A stretch of DNA of 40,098 bases from DATKPC01 sp035524275 (GTDB lineage Bacteria > Pseudomonadota > Gammaproteobacteria > Burkholderiales > Burkholderiaceae_F): contig DATKPC010000016.1 of the NCBI GenBank assembly GCA_035524275.1, positions 1 to 40,098 on the forward strand, given 5' to 3'. Below the pieces are notes generated by a model. The model saw only the letters and a list, made by a program, of their open reading frames with translations, was not told the DNA's origin and searched no databases. Positions 31,522 to 39,657 of the stretch are shown here, in pieces (the first letter of the stretch is position 1; each line of letters opens with the position of its first letter). Both the position numbers and the translations under genes were made by a program.

Positions 31522-34095
31522 TCACGCGCCGACGGCGCCCCACCGCTGCAAGCCTTCGTACCGGTGCGTGACGAGACCGTCGGCGTCCATCGCGAACAGG
31601 TGCACCCAGCGGTGGTCGACGAGTTCCCGCACCGTGGCGTGGCGGGCGATCACCGCGTTGATCGCCTCGATCGGGGCCTCGATGACGACGTGCAGCCGCA
31701 CGGGCTCGTGGACCAGCCGGTCGCCGTCGTGGACCGATTGCCACGGCAGCCCGACCTTGAGGTCGCCGGCATTGCCCTCCAGGACACCGATCGTGCCCGC
31801 GACGTTGTGGAGCACCTTGTTGCCGGCCCCGAAGACCCGGTTGTTGACCGCGGAGCCGTAGTACTGCAGGTTGATCCAGCTCGCCACGACCATCGGCGCC
31901 GTCATGATGAGTTCCAGCACCGCGAAGTTGGCATCCTTGCGCCAGTCGTAGTCGTGCAGGAACGCGCGGCCGCCGAGGTCGATGCCGCGGGTCCGCGAGC
32001 GCGGCGCCGCGATGAATGCCGCATTGCCGGCCAGCCCCCATTCCGGGCGAACCTGCGACCAGTCGCGCGAGCGCGCCAGCACGCGCGACTCCGCACTGGG
32101 CCGCGCCGGGATGCCGAGCGACGCCGCTCGCTCCAGGCGCGCCATCGACGAGGCGCGCGCGAGGCGTGCCCGCACGCGCTCCAGCTCGGCCGCATGGCTG
32201 GCGGGCACCGCGTCGGTCTCGAAGAGCGTCACCTCGTCGGTCGTCGTGTCGTGCAACGCGCCGAGGAACCAGGTGTCGGGGGGAATGTCGATGCCGCGCC
32301 GTCGCAGGCCGTCGCGGACCTTCGCCTCGTTGAGGATCAGCGCGGCGACGCGGGCATTGGCTTCCCCGGTATGCCCGCCGCAGGCACCGCAGTCCAGCCC
32401 CGAAGCATGCGGGTTGTTGGCCGAGGTGCTGCCATGTCCCACGAGCAGCACGATCCGCGCGAAGTCCGCGGTGAGCGACATCCCGCGCAGCACCGCCTCG
32501 GCCTGCCGCACGGCCTGCTCGTCGTCGAAGCCGGTCTGGCGTCCGCCGACGTTTCGCGTCTCGATGCGCGGGCCGACGCGACCCAGCACGTCGCGGTCCA
32601 GGCCGTCGGTGTTGGGATCCTTGACCGTCCGGGTGAGCCCCAGCGTGTCGCTCAGGATCTTGCCGAAGTAGAGCAGGCCGGCCGTCTCGACGTACATGAA
32701 CGACGAGACGGCGGCGAGCTTGAAGGACTTCCAGGCCTTCGCCGCGCGCCGCCGCAGCAGCCGCAGATCGAGGATCTCGCGCTCCTGCGTCTCGCTCGCG
32801 CCGCGCACGCCCTCGCAGACGACGAAGGCCGGGGTGAGCAGCACCGGGCACTGGGCGCCGCCGTGCTCGTGCCCGATCTTGACGTACTCGATCGGGTAGC
32901 CGAAGAAGCCGGCGAAACCGAGGGTCTCCGCATCGGTCGACACCGACTCGAACGCGCGCCGGTAGACCTCCGAGCGCACGTCGATGCAGAAGGCCGCCTG
33001 CACCAGCCGGCGCCGCCGCAGCGGCGAGCGGGCCTGGATCGACACGACGTTCTCGGCGAGCTGCGACAGCAGGCGTCGCTGGTAGGCGCCCTCGTAGGCC
33101 TCCTGCAGCAGGAAGTCGATCGTGAGCTCCGGGTCGTCGCCGAGCTGCTCGTCCTGCGGCGGGCTTGCCGCCTTCGCCATCGCCTGCGCCCAGGCGGCGC
33201 GGAATCGCGTGCCGGTGTGCTGCAGGAACAGCGTGTACCCCCAGACGACGCGGATCGCGAGCAGCTGCAGCAGCGTATCGTCGCGCCGCCCGTGCAGTTC
33301 GCTGTCCCAGACGAGGTAGCGCGCGTAGGCCGCCCAGCCGCCGATGTCCGAGAGCGCCTGCTGCAGGTAGTCCTCGATCGCGCGATCGGGCACGCCGAGC
33401 TCCGCGATCACCGCGCCGATCGCATCGATCGGATCCGCCGGCAGGCGCGTGACCGCGGCGCGGAAATCGCGGATGCCCATCATCTCCGGGTTCAGGTCGT
33501 TGCGCACGCTCTCGCGCCATGCCGCGTAGGGCCGCAGCGCGCGCGTCGGCAGGCGCCAGACCGATTGCCCCTCGTCGAAGTACGCGGCGCACCAGCGCGA
33601 GATCTCGTCGATCATGAACGCCGTGCGGGATGCCTGCCGGTCGCCCTGCGCCAGCGTGTCCAGGACCTCGGCGACGGTCGCCACGACGGCGTTGCGGCCG
33701 GTGCGGATGGGGACGTCGCGATGCATGCCGGCGCGCAGTTCCTCGACCGACCCCGGGACGCGCCACGCGGCGGAGGCGCGCTGCAGCGCCTGCTCGAGGT
33801 CGGCTTCCGTGATCTCGCCGCGCGCCATCGCGTCGCGGTAGAACGCGCGCGGCATGAGCATGTCGATGCGCGCGACGCGGCGCATCGTCGTGCATGCGGC
33901 GTGGAAACTGCGGTCGGTGAATCCGAGGAACGGATTGACGGCGACGAAATGCTTCAGCGGCCACAGCGGCGCCACGCGCCGGCAGGCGGCCTGCGCGGCG
34001 CTCTCCAGCCGGGCGCGGCTGGTCGGCAGCGGGATCAGCGGCGCGAGGGTCTCCACGGTTCGCTCCGGATGACTCGTTCGTACGACGGCGCTCAT
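31522..34095 (-). CDS. dabA: DAB inorganic-carbon accumulation complex, DabA (DUF2309) subunit
   Basis: 857 residues of a beta-carbonic-anhydrase-like, zinc-binding peripheral subunit of the energised DAB CO2/bicarbonate pump on the cytoplasmic face of the inner membrane. Predicted zinc and catalytic residues are visible: Cys370-x-Asp372 in AAFCIDVRSE, His554 in VGHGSTSANNP and Cys569 in GLDCGACGG, with the 15-residue His-Cys spacing of characterised DabA. The start ATG at 34095 overlaps the dabB stop by 4 bases. It is the last gene of the minus-strand carboxysome operon and converges with mnmE across 99 bp. It would convert CO2 vectorially to bicarbonate, feeding the carboxysome. Confidence 0.96.
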   Translation of the reverse strand: MSAVVRTSHPERTVETLAPLIPLPTSRARLESAAQAACRRVAPLWPLKHFVAVNPFLGFTDRSFHAACTTMRRVARIDMLMPRAFYRDAMARGEITEADLEQALQRASAAWRVPGSVEELRAGMHRDVPIRTGRNAVVATVAEVLDTLAQGDRQASRTAFMIDEISRWCAAYFDEGQSVWRLPTRALRPYAAWRESVRNDLNPEMMGIRDFRAAVTRLPADPIDAIGAVIAELGVPDRAIEDYLQQALSDIGGWAAYARYLVWDSELHGRRDDTLLQLLAIRVVWGYTLFLQHTGTRFRAAWAQAMAKAASPPQDEQLGDDPELTIDFLLQEAYEGAYQRRLLSQLAENVVSIQARSPLRRRRLVQAAFCIDVRSEVYRRAFESVSTDAETLGFAGFFGYPIEYVKIGHEHGGAQCPVLLTPAFVVCEGVRGASETQEREILDLRLLRRRAAKAWKSFKLAAVSSFMYVETAGLLYFGKILSDTLGLTRTVKDPNTDGLDRDVLGRVGPRIETRNVGGRQTGFDDEQAVRQAEAVLRGMSLTADFARIVLLVGHGSTSANNPHASGLDCGACGGHTGEANARVAALILNEAKVRDGLRRRGIDIPPDTWFLGALHDTTTDEVTLFETDAVPASHAAELERVRARLARASSMARLERAASLGIPARPSAESRVLARSRDWSQVRPEWGLAGNAAFIAAPRSRTRGIDLGGRAFLHDYDWRKDANFAVLELIMTAPMVVASWINLQYYGSAVNNRVFGAGNKVLHNVAGTIGVLEGNAGDLKVGLPWQSVHDGDRLVHEPVRLHVVIEAPIEAINAVIARHATVRELVDHRWVHLFAMDADGLVTHRYEGLQRWGAVGA

Positions 34096-35702
34096 CGGGT
34101 TCCTCCTTCGCCGGCCACGGCCCGCTGCGGCCCGAACTGCAGCGCGAGCAGCGCGCGGTTGATGAGGGTGTTGACATAGAGGCCGTTGGCGGCGAGCGCG
34201 TAGGCCCGCTGCCAGCGGGGATTGGGGCCCTGCCCGGGCAGCAGGCCCTGGAACACCGTCACGCCGCCGAACGACGCGATCACCAGCACGACGATCGTCA
34301 GGTCGATCGCGCCGTGCACCGGGTGGGCCGGGACGACGGTTCCGGCAAGCAGCGCGCTCATGCCGGACTGCAGCACGAAATAGACGACGCTCACGACGAG
34401 TGCCAGGCCGACCGCACGCAGGACGACGTAGGCGCTCGGACGCTCGTCGATCCCGTTGGCCACGAGCAGGATCAGCGACAGGACCAGCACGGCCCCCAGC
34501 GCCACCTCGCCCGGCCGCGCGGTGACCGTGGCGCCGAACAGAGCGCCGACGGCGGCCGTTGCCGCGAGCACGCCCAGCACGGCGATCACCATCCGGGCCG
34601 GGTGCGGCCGGCCGCCCGGGCTCGGCGTCCAGGACGCGCGGGCGATGTCGATCACGCTGCCCGAGGACAGGAAGGCGTGGGCCTTGTAGGGCGAGTGCGC
34701 GAGGATGTGCAGCATCGCGGCCGGGAACGCGCCCAAACCGCATTCGAGCATCATGAAGCCCATCTGCGCGATCGTCGAATACGCGAGCGAGACCTTGATC
34801 GAGGTCTGCGGCAGCATCACGAGCGAGCCGAAGATCGCGGTGAACCCGCCGACGACCGCCAGCACGTGCATCGACGGCGCCGACGCGGCGATCACGTCGG
34901 AGAAGCGCAGGACCAGGAAGCCGCCGGCATTGACGATCCCGGCATGCAGCAGCGCCGACACCGGCGTGGGCGTCTCCATGACTTCGACGATCCAGCCGTG
35001 CAGCGGGAATTGCGCCGACTTCAGCAGCGCCGTCGCGACCAGCAGGAAGGCCATCCCGTGCACGGTCCACGGCGTCGCGTCGCCGGCCGGCAGCGCGCGC
35101 GCGCCGGCGAAGATCGCGGCGTAGTCGAGGCTGCCGAACTGGCGATACGCGAGCACGATGGCGCCCAGGAGGCAGGCGTCGCCCAGGCGGCTGGCGATGA
35201 ATTTCTTGCGTGCCGCGAGCACCGCGGCCCGCCGCTGCGGATAGAACAGCAGCAGCCGGTGCAGGCACAGGCTCGTCGCGAGCCACGCGAGCGCGAAGAG
35301 GAGCAGGTTGCCGGCCAGGATCACGACCAGGATGGCGGCCAGCGTGGCGCACAGATAGCGCGTGAAGTCGTCCTGCCTCGGTTCGCCGTCCAGGTAGTTG
35401 CGGCTGTAGACGATGACGATCAGGCCGATGAAGGCGACCAGCGCGAACATCATCGCCGACAGCGCGTCGACGTAGATGCCGAGGCCGATGTCCGCCAACC
35501 CCAGCGGCGGCGTGCGCAGCGCGCCGGCACCGGCCACGGCGGCAAGCGTGAACAGCGACAGCAGCAGCGCCACGCCGGCGGCGACGCGCGCCAACTCGAT
35601 GCGCAGGCGCCCGCGCCGACCGGCGAGGGCTTTCGGCATGGCGGCCGCGAGCAGCAGCGCCAGGGGACCGATGCACAGCAACCAGGGATACAGGACCGTC
35701 AC
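34092..35702 (-). CDS. dabB: DAB inorganic-carbon accumulation complex, DabB membrane subunit (NuoL/MrpA-like)
   Basis: 536 residues, a polytopic membrane protein of the proton-conducting antiporter-like family related to complex I NuoL. Typical segments are YVDALSAMMFALVAFIGLIV, VYSRNYLDGE, FLLVATALLKSAQFPLHGWI with a conserved Lys, VSALLHAGIVNAGGFLVLR, and KVSLAYSTIAQMGFMMLECG. It would couple cation flow to DabA catalysis. The GTG start at 35702 has GGAGGAAG upstream. The ATGA overlap with dabA fits a two-subunit complex. It lies 130 bp after the Nudix-ThiE gene on the same strand. Confidence 0.95.
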   Translation of the reverse strand: MTVLYPWLLCIGPLALLLAAAMPKALAGRRGRLRIELARVAAGVALLLSLFTLAAVAGAGALRTPPLGLADIGLGIYVDALSAMMFALVAFIGLIVIVYSRNYLDGEPRQDDFTRYLCATLAAILVVILAGNLLLFALAWLATSLCLHRLLLFYPQRRAAVLAARKKFIASRLGDACLLGAIVLAYRQFGSLDYAAIFAGARALPAGDATPWTVHGMAFLLVATALLKSAQFPLHGWIVEVMETPTPVSALLHAGIVNAGGFLVLRFSDVIAASAPSMHVLAVVGGFTAIFGSLVMLPQTSIKVSLAYSTIAQMGFMMLECGLGAFPAAMLHILAHSPYKAHAFLSSGSVIDIARASWTPSPGGRPHPARMVIAVLGVLAATAAVGALFGATVTARPGEVALGAVLVLSLILLVANGIDERPSAYVVLRAVGLALVVSVVYFVLQSGMSALLAGTVVPAHPVHGAIDLTIVVLVIASFGGVTVFQGLLPGQGPNPRWQRAYALAANGLYVNTLINRALLALQFGPQRAVAGEGGTR

Positions 35703-35832
35703 GACGCTTCCTCCCGCAAGCCGCGGCCTCGTTGGCCGCTAGCCGCGACTCTAGGAACGCGGCGCGACCAAGACAAATCAAAACTGCTGCGTGCAGGGTC
35801 AGCGCCGCTTATGCGTCGGGCGCGGCGCCCGA

Positions 35833-36774
35833 TCAGGGCCGGGGCGTCGCGCTCGTGACCACGCCGACGGCGCCTTCGGCGCGCGCCCGCGGGAGGTCGT
35901 CGCGCGACAGTCCCCCCTGCGCATAGACCGGCAGCGGGCAGTCCGCCATCAGCGCGCGCAGGCCGTCCCAGCCCAGCGCAGCGCGCTGCGGGTGCCGCGG
36001 TGACGGCCGCACCGGCGACAGCAGCACGGCGTCGGCGCCCAGCTGCATCGCACGCTGCAAGTCGCCCGCGCCGTGGCACGACGCGAGCCAGAGCGCCGCG
36101 GCGGGCCGGCTCGCGAGGCGCGCGAGTTCGGCTGCCGGGCTGTGCAGGGCGTCGTGCCCGACAAGCCGCGCGTCGTGCGCCGCGCCGCTCAGCACGAGCC
36201 GTGCGCCCTGTCGATCGCAGGCCGCGCGCGCCTCGCGCGCGACGACGACGCGCTGCTCGGTCGTGAGCCCCGTGACCCGCAGCAGCAGCAGGCGAAGCGC
36301 CGGATCGAGGCCGGCACGCAGCGCCGCGCGCAGCCGCGCCAGTTCATCGCGCCCGTGTGCCCGCAGCACGACGCCGTGGTCCGGCAGTCCGAGCGCGGCC
36401 AGCATGCGCTCGAGCGCCGGCAGCACCGGGCCGACCGCCGGCGAGCGCGGATCGACCCAGGCGAGCCGCTGGCCCTCGCGGCCGACCGGCTCGCCGCGCC
36501 AGCGATCGACGACGTACGCGTGCACGCGCACGCTGCGCTGCCGGTAGGCATGGACGTAGCGCGCGGCGGGACGCAACGCTTCGGCGACGACGCCGGTTTC
36601 CTCGTGCAGCTCGCGTGCCGCCGCCGCGGCCGGCGCTTCGCCCGGTTCGATCTTGCCGCCCGGCAGTTCCCAGAACCCGGCGCCCAGCTGGCGCGCGGTG
36701 CGCTCGGCCATCAGCAGGCGCCCGTCGCGCGCGCGCACGATCGCGACCGCGACGTCGATCAGCGGCGTCGACAT
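35833..36774 (-). CDS. Nudix hydrolase fused to a degenerate thiamine-phosphate-synthase-like domain
   Basis: 313 residues. Residues 1-130 are a MutT-type Nudix domain (IDVAVAIVRARDGRLLMAER) with an intact Nudix box: GGKIEPGEAPAAAAARELHE followed directly by ETGV, with the REL-EE-G core. Residues 140-313 resemble the ThiE TIM barrel of MutT-ThiE fusion proteins (ASCHGAGDLQRAMQLGADAV, LLSPVRPSPRHP, PLPVYAQGGLSRDDLPRA). The usual QLREK substrate motif reads LLRVT, and the GVHL motif reads ALHSP, so thiamine phosphate synthase activity is doubtful. It sits 17 bases after acRAF and before dabB inside the carboxysome operon, which is an unexpected place. Confidence 0.88.
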   Translation of the reverse strand: MSTPLIDVAVAIVRARDGRLLMAERTARQLGAGFWELPGGKIEPGEAPAAAAARELHEETGVVAEALRPAARYVHAYRQRSVRVHAYVVDRWRGEPVGREGQRLAWVDPRSPAVGPVLPALERMLAALGLPDHGVVLRAHGRDELARLRAALRAGLDPALRLLLLRVTGLTTEQRVVVAREARAACDRQGARLVLSGAAHDARLVGHDALHSPAAELARLASRPAAALWLASCHGAGDLQRAMQLGADAVLLSPVRPSPRHPQRAALGWDGLRALMADCPLPVYAQGGLSRDDLPRARAEGAVGVVTSATPRP

Positions 36775-36791
36775 CGCGCCGGCGCCGCCGG

Positions 36792-37049
36792 TCAGCCTTC
36801 GACCAGGGCCGCGGCGCGGCGCGCGAACTCGCCGTCGCGCGCCTCGAGCGCGCCGGTCGGGATCGTCACGTTGACGTGGCGCGGACCGAAGCCGAGGTCC
36901 GGGTACAGCCCGGTCTCCTCCGAGAGCCCGGCCAGGCGATCCAGGAAGGCGCGCGTCTGCGCGTACGAAGGGAATTCGAAGCGCCGGAACAGCGACGGCG
37001 GACGTGCCACGGCAGTCCAGCCTTCGGGCGGCGCGGATGCACTCGACAT
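36792..37049 (-). CDS. acRAF: Alpha-carboxysome RuBisCO assembly factor (pterin carbinolamine dehydratase-like)
   Basis: 85 residues with the PCD-like fold: WTAVARPPSLFRRFEFPSYA, TRAFLDRLAGLSEETGLYPD and FGPRHVNVTIPT. The double-His pattern of true dehydratases is absent, as in the carboxysome-associated form, which acts as a chaperone in form I RuBisCO assembly. It follows csoS1 by 111 bp and precedes the Nudix-ThiE gene by 17 bp on the minus strand. The start ATG is at 37049. Its presence next to shell genes supports a functional alpha-carboxysome locus. Confidence 0.9.
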   Translation of the reverse strand: MSSASAPPEGWTAVARPPSLFRRFEFPSYAQTRAFLDRLAGLSEETGLYPDLGFGPRHVNVTIPTGALEARDGEFARRAAALVEG

Positions 37050-37160
37050 CGTGTCTCCTGCGGGTGGGATGCGGTCGCGGGTCAGGCCGCGGGCCGGATC
37101 GACCGCGGCGCGGGCGCGCGCCGCGTCGCCTGCATCGGTGCCATCGGTACGGCGCCGCGG

Positions 37161-37481
37161 CTAGCTGCGCATGCCGTCGCCGTCGGCGCCCGCCTGCGCG
37201 GGCAGGATCTGTTCCACCTCGGCGTGCGGGCGCGCGATGATGTGCGCCGCCGCGAGGCCATCGCCGACGCGCTCGCAGGCGTCGGCGCCGGCGCGCACGG
37301 CGGCGTTGACGGCGCCGGTCTCGCCGCGGACCAGGACCGTGACGTAGCCGCCGCCGACGAACTGGCGGCCGACGAGCCGCACCTCCGAGGCCTTGGTCAT
37401 CGCGTCCGCGGCCTCGATGGCGGGCACGAGCCCGCGCGTCTCGATCATGCCCAGGGCGATGCCCATCTTTTCGCTTGCCAT
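37161..37481 (-). CDS. csoS1: Alpha-carboxysome shell hexamer protein CsoS1 (BMC-H)
   Basis: 106 residues forming a single BMC-H domain: GIALGMIETRGLVPAIEAAD, AMTKASEVRLVGRQFVGGGY, VTVLVRGETGAVNAAVRAGA, DACERVGDGLAAAHIIARPH, AEVEQILP. Hexamers tile the shell facets and their pores pass bicarbonate. The ATG at 37481 has AAGGAG upstream. The upstream in-frame extension (to 37763) is a shadow. Only one csoS1 copy is visible, whereas many proteobacterial cso loci carry two or three in a row. Other copies could lie outside the window. Confidence 0.97.
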   Translation of the reverse strand: MASEKMGIALGMIETRGLVPAIEAADAMTKASEVRLVGRQFVGGGYVTVLVRGETGAVNAAVRAGADACERVGDGLAAAHIIARPHAEVEQILPAQAGADGDGMRS

Positions 37482-37557
37482 CTTTCGACTCCTTGGTTGG
37501 GATTGATGTACGGGGGACGCTTCCGGGCGGGCTTGCGCCGGCCTCGGTCGTGCGCCG

Positions 37558-37818
37558 CTAGCCGCGCCAGCGGGCCTCGTCCCAGTGGTCGATGATCCCG
37601 CCGATCGTGAGGTCGGTCGTGATCTTGGGGTTGCCGGCGGCAATGCGCGCCGCCGAGACGCCAATCGTGATGACGAAATCGCCGGGCTTCGCGCCGATCG
37701 GGTCGAGCGCCACCTCGAGGTTGCCGCGGTGGTCCTCGACGACGCGCAGGGACTTCGCAGCAAGCCAGAAGTTCCTCTTCGTCGTCACGAGGTCACGCAC
37801 GACGCGCTGGATTTGCAT
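37558..37818 (-). CDS. csoS4B: Alpha-carboxysome vertex pentamer protein CsoS4B (BMC-P)
   Basis: 86 residues of the BMC-P/EutN-CcmL family: QRVVRDLVTTKRNFWLAAKS, LRVVEDHRGNLEVALDPIGA, KPGDFVITIGVSAARIAAGN, TDLTIGGIIDHWDE. Pentamers cap the icosahedral shell vertices. The C-terminal TDLTIGGIIDHW is the CsoS4B version, distinct from the SDLTIVGIIDYW of the upstream paralogue. The ATG at 37818 lies inside the csoS4A coding sequence, giving a 26-base overlap in a different frame. csoS1 follows after 76 bp. Confidence 0.95.
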   Translation of the reverse strand: MQIQRVVRDLVTTKRNFWLAAKSLRVVEDHRGNLEVALDPIGAKPGDFVITIGVSAARIAAGNPKITTDLTIGGIIDHWDEARWRG

Positions 37819-38068
37819 GGTCGTCGTCCCAGTAGTCGATGATCCCGACGATCGTCAGGTCGCTCGGATAGTCCTTGCTGCCCGCGGCGTCGCGCGCCGC
37901 CGAGCTGCCCACCGCGATGACCCAGTCGCCCGGCTTGCAGCCGACCGGGTCCACGGCCACCTGCTTGCCGCTGCTGCCGCGCTCCTTGACGACCAGCAGG
38001 CGCCGGTTCTCCAGGCTGCCGATGCGCGCGGTCGCGACCAGGGTTCCTTCGACCTGGCAGATCTTCAT
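37793..38068 (-). CDS. csoS4A: Alpha-carboxysome vertex pentamer protein CsoS4A (BMC-P)
   Basis: 91 residues of the BMC-P family: MKICQVEGTLVATARIGSLE, RRLLVVKERGSSGKQVAVDP, GCKPGDWVIAVGSSAARDAA, SKDYPSDLTIVGIIDYWDD. It forms shell-vertex pentamers together with or in place of CsoS4B. The ATG at 38068 overlaps the csoSCA stop (ATGA). The tail beyond WDDD (HANPARRA) is longer than usual and is encoded by the region overlapping csoS4B. A longer in-frame start at 38140 would be antigenic to csoSCA coding space and is not favoured. Confidence 0.95.
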   Translation of the reverse strand: MKICQVEGTLVATARIGSLENRRLLVVKERGSSGKQVAVDPVGCKPGDWVIAVGSSAARDAAGSKDYPSDLTIVGIIDYWDDDHANPARRA

Positions 38069-39657
38069 CGACGTGGCTCCGTTTCCATGGCGTCGACCGG
38101 CGGCTCGATCGTCGCCGGCTCGTGGCCCATGCCGCCCCATACCATCCCGTGGACATCCAGGACGGCACGATCGACCTCGGCGCGCCAGCGCGCCTCGATC
38201 GCCGCGCGCATCCGGCGGACCCGACCCTCGGCGCGCTCGCGCGCGCCGTCGACGCGCGGGTCGAAGCGCGCGTGCACCAGCAACGGCACGGCCAGCCGTC
38301 GCGGCGCGTGGTGGCGCGCGAGGATCGCGATGCCGATGTCAAGGTCCGCCGCGCCTTCCTCGACCGTGTCGAACTGCGCCTGGAAGGCCAGGTTGCGCAG
38401 CTGCACCTCGTCGACCGGGTCGCCGACGACGATGAGCCGCTCGGTATGCCCCGCGTCCGCATAGCGTCCGCGATGGGCGCGGCGCACCGCCTCGAGCTGG
38501 CTGAAGTTGTTCTTGACCAGGAAGGCGCAGAACCAGCGCATGCCCTCGGTCGCCGCATCGTCGGCCGCGGTGCCTGCGCAGGCCGCAACCGCCGCGCGGA
38601 TGGCCTCCTTCGCCGCGGCGCGCGCCAGCGTTCGGGTGGCCTCGAAGAGTTCGCGGCTGTCGACGCTGCGCTGCGGATCGATGCGACCCTGCGCGTCGGG
38701 GACGTGGACCCGGATGGCATCGGTGTCGGTGTCGACGCCGACCAGCAGGATCGCGGGCCGCGCGACCTCGCCGTGCACCCGCGCGACCGCCTGCTCGAAC
38801 TGCTGCAGCCGCTGGAGCAGCGTCGAGGCGGCGCGCAGCGCGTCGCTTCCGTGCGCGGCGCAGCCTTCATGGGCCGGGTCGAAGCGACTGAAGTGGTAGA
38901 TGCCGAGCTTCAGGTAGCGCGTCGCCTCCTGCGGCGCATTGGGCCGCGCATGGCGCCAGCGCTCGAGCTCCACGGACTCCCAGCGGCGCAGCGCCTCCTC
39001 GACGTCGAACAGCGCGCCCGCCGACGAGCGCCGCGAACGCACCACGGCGGCCGGCACGCGCAGCACGTAGTCGATGACGCCGCTCAGGCGCCCGTCGGCG
39101 CAGGGCGAGATGTCGATCGCGTGGAAACCCCAGCGTCGCACGAGCGCGGCGGCATTCTCGCCATCGTCGGTCGGCGCCATCGGCGCATCGAAACCCTCGG
39201 CCATCAGGCGACCGAAGGTGCCGACGACGAGGCGCGCATACAGCCGGCGCGCATCGAGCGGTTCGGCCCAGTGCGCCGCCAGCGCCTGCGGCGGCACGTC
39301 GAGCCGCAACGTCGTGCGCAGCGCGTCGCGGGCCGCGTCCGCAAAGCCGGCCTCGAACTGCCGCTGCGCCAGGTCGGCGAGCAGCGACTCGATGCGGTCG
39401 AATTCCCGGCCGATACGCTCGGCGCGCGCGTGCAGCACGGCGTTGCCACGCTCATCGACGAGCGGGTGCGAGCCCGCGATCTCCTCGTGAGCCGACGCCG
39501 CGGGCGCGTGCGTTGCGGCGCCCGCGCCGCGCCACGGCGTCGCGGCCAACGCCGGCGTCGATCGCGGCAGCCAGGGCGCCGGCGCCGCGGGCCACGCCGG
39601 CACGACGGGCGTCGGCGCGCGCAACGCCGGACGCCGCGGCGCGGTGACCGTCCTCAT
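38065..39657 (-). CDS. csoSCA: Carboxysome shell carbonic anhydrase CsoSCA
   Basis: 530 residues. It converts bicarbonate to CO2 inside the carboxysome. Predicted zinc ligands are Cys186, His255 and Cys266, with the Asp188-Arg190 dyad (ISPCADGRLSG). The 11-residue His-to-Cys spacing in HFSRFDPAHEGC matches the characterised enzyme. The first ~55 residues are Pro/Ala-rich and probably disordered, consistent with a RuBisCO-binding N-terminal tail. The C-terminal half is the noncatalytic duplicated domain (HTERLIVVGDPVDEVQLRNL). Its start overlaps the csoS2 stop by 4 bases and its stop overlaps csoS4A by 4 bases. The older name is csoS3. Confidence 0.96.
   Translation of the reverse strand: MRTVTAPRRPALRAPTPVVPAWPAAPAPWLPRSTPALAATPWRGAGAATHAPAASAHEEIAGSHPLVDERGNAVLHARAERIGREFDRIESLLADLAQRQFEAGFADAARDALRTTLRLDVPPQALAAHWAEPLDARRLYARLVVGTFGRLMAEGFDAPMAPTDDGENAAALVRRWGFHAIDISPCADGRLSGVIDYVLRVPAAVVRSRRSSAGALFDVEEALRRWESVELERWRHARPNAPQEATRYLKLGIYHFSRFDPAHEGCAAHGSDALRAASTLLQRLQQFEQAVARVHGEVARPAILLVGVDTDTDAIRVHVPDAQGRIDPQRSVDSRELFEATRTLARAAAKEAIRAAVAACAGTAADDAATEGMRWFCAFLVKNNFSQLEAVRRAHRGRYADAGHTERLIVVGDPVDEVQLRNLAFQAQFDTVEEGAADLDIGIAILARHHAPRRLAVPLLVHARFDPRVDGARERAEGRVRRMRAAIEARWRAEVDRAVLDVHGMVWGGMGHEPATIEPPVDAMETEPRR

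Noticed and set aside
31522..35781. A very long minus-strand frame that seems to extend dabA through dabB.
   Set aside because: The upstream part is an out-of-frame shadow of dabB. DabA starts at the ATG at 34095, and dabB has its own frame with a membrane-protein pattern.
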